A DNA stretch of 28,917 nucleotides from Streptomyces sp. NRRL F-6131 (GTDB lineage: Bacteria > Actinomycetota > Actinomycetes > Streptomycetales > Streptomycetaceae). The DNA lies in NCBI GenBank assembly GCA_000719695.1, contig JOHN01000082.1, forward strand, positions 1 to 28,917, written 5' to 3'. Within the stretch, counting starts at the first letter, position 1. The number at the start of each line of letters is the position of its first letter. Under the pieces are notes generated by a model that was not told where the DNA came from, ran no database searches, and saw only the letters and a program-made list of their open reading frames with translations. Position numbers and translations under genes: made by a program. This document shows, piece by piece, positions 27,123 through 28,917 of this stretch.

Positions 27123-28917
27123 TCAGTGGCGGCCGCGCCCGTTGCCGTTCCCGCCGCCGTCGCCGCCACCGATCACGCCGGGCGGGAAGGTGAACCCGCC
27201 GCCGATCAGGCCGCCCGCGTTGGGGCCGGGGCCGCCCGGGTTGGGGTTGGCCGGCGGCGGCGGGTTGCCGCCCGCGTTCGGGTCGCCGGGCGGCGCGGTG
27301 GCCGGGGCGGTGGCGTTCGGGTCCGGCTTGGGGGCCGGGTCCGGGATGTCGATGGTCTGGAAGGTCTCCTTGGGGGATCCCTTCAGCGCGCCGTCCATGG
27401 CCATCTTCCAGATCGGGCCGGGGCCGGTGGCGCCGAAGACGCCGTCGGCGCCGTAGTACGTGTCGCCGATCTTCATGTTCTTCATCTCGACGCCGCCGGT
27501 CGGGCCGCCGATCCAGACCGCGGTGGCGAGCTGCGGGGTGTAGCCGCTGAACCAGGCGGCCTTCTTCTTGTCGGTGGTGCCGGTCTTGCCGGCGATCTGG
27601 CGGCCGTCCTCAAGGCCGAGGGTGGCGCCGGTGCCCTTCTCGGTCACGTTGAGCAGGACGGTGTTCATCGCGTCGGCGGTCTGCTCGGAGAAGGCCTGGG
27701 TGCAGGTGGTCTGCGGGACCTTGACGTCCTTGCCGTCGACCGTGCTGATCTTGTTGATCGCGATCGGCGTGCAGTGCTTGCCGCGGGCGGCGAAGGTCGC
27801 GTAGACGTTCGCCATGGTCAGCGGCGACATCTCCTTGGTGCCGAGGGTGATCGAGGGCACGACCTCCAGCTTGGCGCCCGAGGCGGTGGTGGTGATGCTG
27901 AGCTTGTCGAGCATCTGCTTGACGGGGCAGAGCCCCATCTCCTGCTCCATCTGCACGAAGTAGGTGTTGACCGAGAGGGCCATCGCCTGCTTCAGCTCGT
28001 AGGGGCCGACCTCGCTCTTGCTCTCGTTCGGGACGTAGCGCTCGTTGCCCTTGTAGGTGTTCTTCCAGGTGCCTTCGCAGGTCTTCATCGTCGGCCACTC
28101 GATGCGGTTCTCGGACGGGTACGGCTTGGTGGGCGCCATCCCGTTCTCGAGCGCGGCCGCCGCGATGATCGGCTTGAACGTCGAACCGGGCTGGAAGCCG
28201 TTGCCGCCGCCCATCGCCGCGTCGACGTTGAGGTTGACGACGGTCTGGTTCTTGGACGGCTCCAGGCCGTACGGGCGGGTTTGGGCCATCGCCAGGATCT
28301 TGCCGGTGCCGGGCTCCATCATGGTCGCGGCGGCCGACACCGGGTCGGTGACCTTGACCTTGCCGGTGACCGCGGCCTGGGCGGCGGCCTGCTTGTCCGG
28401 GTCGAGGGTGGTGTAGATGTTCAGACCGCCCTGGTCCCAGAACTTCTTCCGCTCGGCGGCGTTCTTGCCGAAGGACGGGTCCTGCTTGACCACGTGCCGG
28501 ACGTAGTCGCAGAAGAAGCCCATGCCCGCCTGGGCGGTGATGCAGCCGTTCTGCGGGTCCTTGTACTTCAGGCCCAGCGGGGCGGCCTTGGCCTCCTTGG
28601 CCTGGTCCGCGGTGACGTGCTTGTTCTCGACCATCTTGTCGATCACGACGTTGCGCCGCTTGACCGCGTTGTCCGGGAAGCGCACCGGGTCGTACTGCGA
28701 CGGGTTCTGCACCAGGCCGGCCAGGGTGGCGGCCTCGGCGACGGTGAGGTCCTTGTTGCTCTTGCTGAAGTACCGCTGGGACGCGGCCTCGATCCCGTAC
28801 GCCTGGTGACCGTAGAAGGTGATGTTGAGGTAGTTGGTGAGGATCTGGTCCTTGGTCAGGTCCTCCTCCAACTTGATCGCGACCTTCAGCTCCTGGATCT
28901 TGCGGCCCAGGGTCTTG
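27123..28917 (-). CDS. Class A penicillin-binding protein, C-terminal 598 residues (5' end outside window)
   Basis: The frame remains open to the right edge (upstream residues read TLGRKIQELKVAIKLEEDLTKDQIL), so the start lies outside. The visible N-terminal part is the end of the GT51 transglycosylase (LNITFYGHQAYGIEAASQRYFSK, LTVAEAATLAGLVQNPSQYDP). The transpeptidase follows, with SxxK as GSTFKP, SxN as SVNTYF and KTG as KTGTTDKKKAAWF. The last 70 residues are Pro/Gly/Asn-rich (NPPPPANPNPGGPGPN), a disordered tail outside the membrane. The enzyme polymerises and crosslinks peptidoglycan at the cell surface. It is a chromosomal gene typical of Streptomyces. Confidence 0.93.
   Translation of the reverse strand, partial: KTLGRKIQELKVAIKLEEDLTKDQILTNYLNITFYGHQAYGIEAASQRYFSKSNKDLTVAEAATLAGLVQNPSQYDPVRFPDNAVKRRNVVIDKMVENKHVTADQAKEAKAAPLGLKYKDPQNGCITAQAGMGFFCDYVRHVVKQDPSFGKNAAERKKFWDQGGLNIYTTLDPDKQAAAQAAVTGKVKVTDPVSAAATMMEPGTGKILAMAQTRPYGLEPSKNQTVVNLNVDAAMGGGNGFQPGSTFKPIIAAAALENGMAPTKPYPSENRIEWPTMKTCEGTWKNTYKGNERYVPNESKSEVGPYELKQAMALSVNTYFVQMEQEMGLCPVKQMLDKLSITTTASGAKLEVVPSITLGTKEMSPLTMANVYATFAARGKHCTPIAINKISTVDGKDVKVPQTTCTQAFSEQTADAMNTVLLNVTEKGTGATLGLEDGRQIAGKTGTTDKKKAAWFSGYTPQLATAVWIGGPTGGVEMKNMKIGDTYYGADGVFGATGPGPIWKMAMDGALKGSPKETFQTIDIPDPAPKPDPNATAPATAPPGDPNAGGNPPPPANPNPGGPGPNAGGLIGGGFTFPPGVIGGGDGGGNGNGRGRH

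Overview
The window is high-GC actinobacterial DNA, most likely from Streptomyces, Kitasatospora or a close relative. The signs are strong G/C bias at third codon positions, GTG and TTG starts, a WhiB-type regulator, a CGNR/ABATE regulator, a class A penicillin-binding protein, and plasmid-type transfer genes (a TraB/FtsK-like ATPase, DUF2637 and Spd-like membrane proteins). About 85% of it consists of two actinomycete integrative and conjugative elements (AICEs) in tandem at one tRNA-Pro(CGG) gene. I worked by reading alone; family names come from recognised motifs, not database searches.

Element 1 (left edge to 5717) enters from outside the window. It shows the 3' end of a cytosine-5 DNA methyltransferase, a small Cys-rich protein, a DnaB-N/DUF3987 replication protein, an array of GTCAGGGA repeats, an excisionase (Xis), a tyrosine integrase and an att copy holding the 3' part of the tRNA. 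Element 2 (5718-24502, about 18.8 kb) is complete. Its left part has lower GC and carries cargo and control genes: a small secreted or membrane peptide, a helix-turn-helix protein, a membrane-anchored protein, and a GntR repressor with a glycosyltransferase. Near 9.1 kb a promoter ringed by palindromic operators drives rightward into a roughly 500-nt leader. That leader has a 19-codon ORF and three strong hairpins. It feeds a tightly coupled transfer operon (a small protein, WhiB-like, DUF2637, RRQRL-type zinc protein, RapZ-C-like, Spd-like, TraB/FtsK, two more small membrane proteins). A replication and modification part follows (C5 methyltransferase, primase-polymerase, DUF3631 ATPase), then repeats, Xis and Int.

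Three points stand out. First, both integrases carry a LacI-type DNA-binding domain between the catalytic lysine and the HxxR box, conserved at the same position in both 506-residue proteins. Second, three genes for P-loop proteins with (probable) C-terminal winged helices (DUF3987, TraB/FtsK, DUF3631) are each followed directly by their own cluster of inverted 8-mers (GTCAGGGA, GGTGACAG and GGTAGCGG). This suggests a linked protein-and-site arrangement for replication and transfer. Third, the shared 97-bp att copies include both the tRNA 3' part and the tRNA's terminator hairpin, and element 2 has matching arm-type repeats on both sides of its junctions.

From 24503 to the right edge lies ordinary chromosome: the intact tRNA-Pro (minus), a metallophosphoesterase (minus), a CGNR zinc-finger regulator (minus), a GatB/YqeY-like protein (plus) and the 3' part of a class A penicillin-binding protein gene (minus, running off the right edge).
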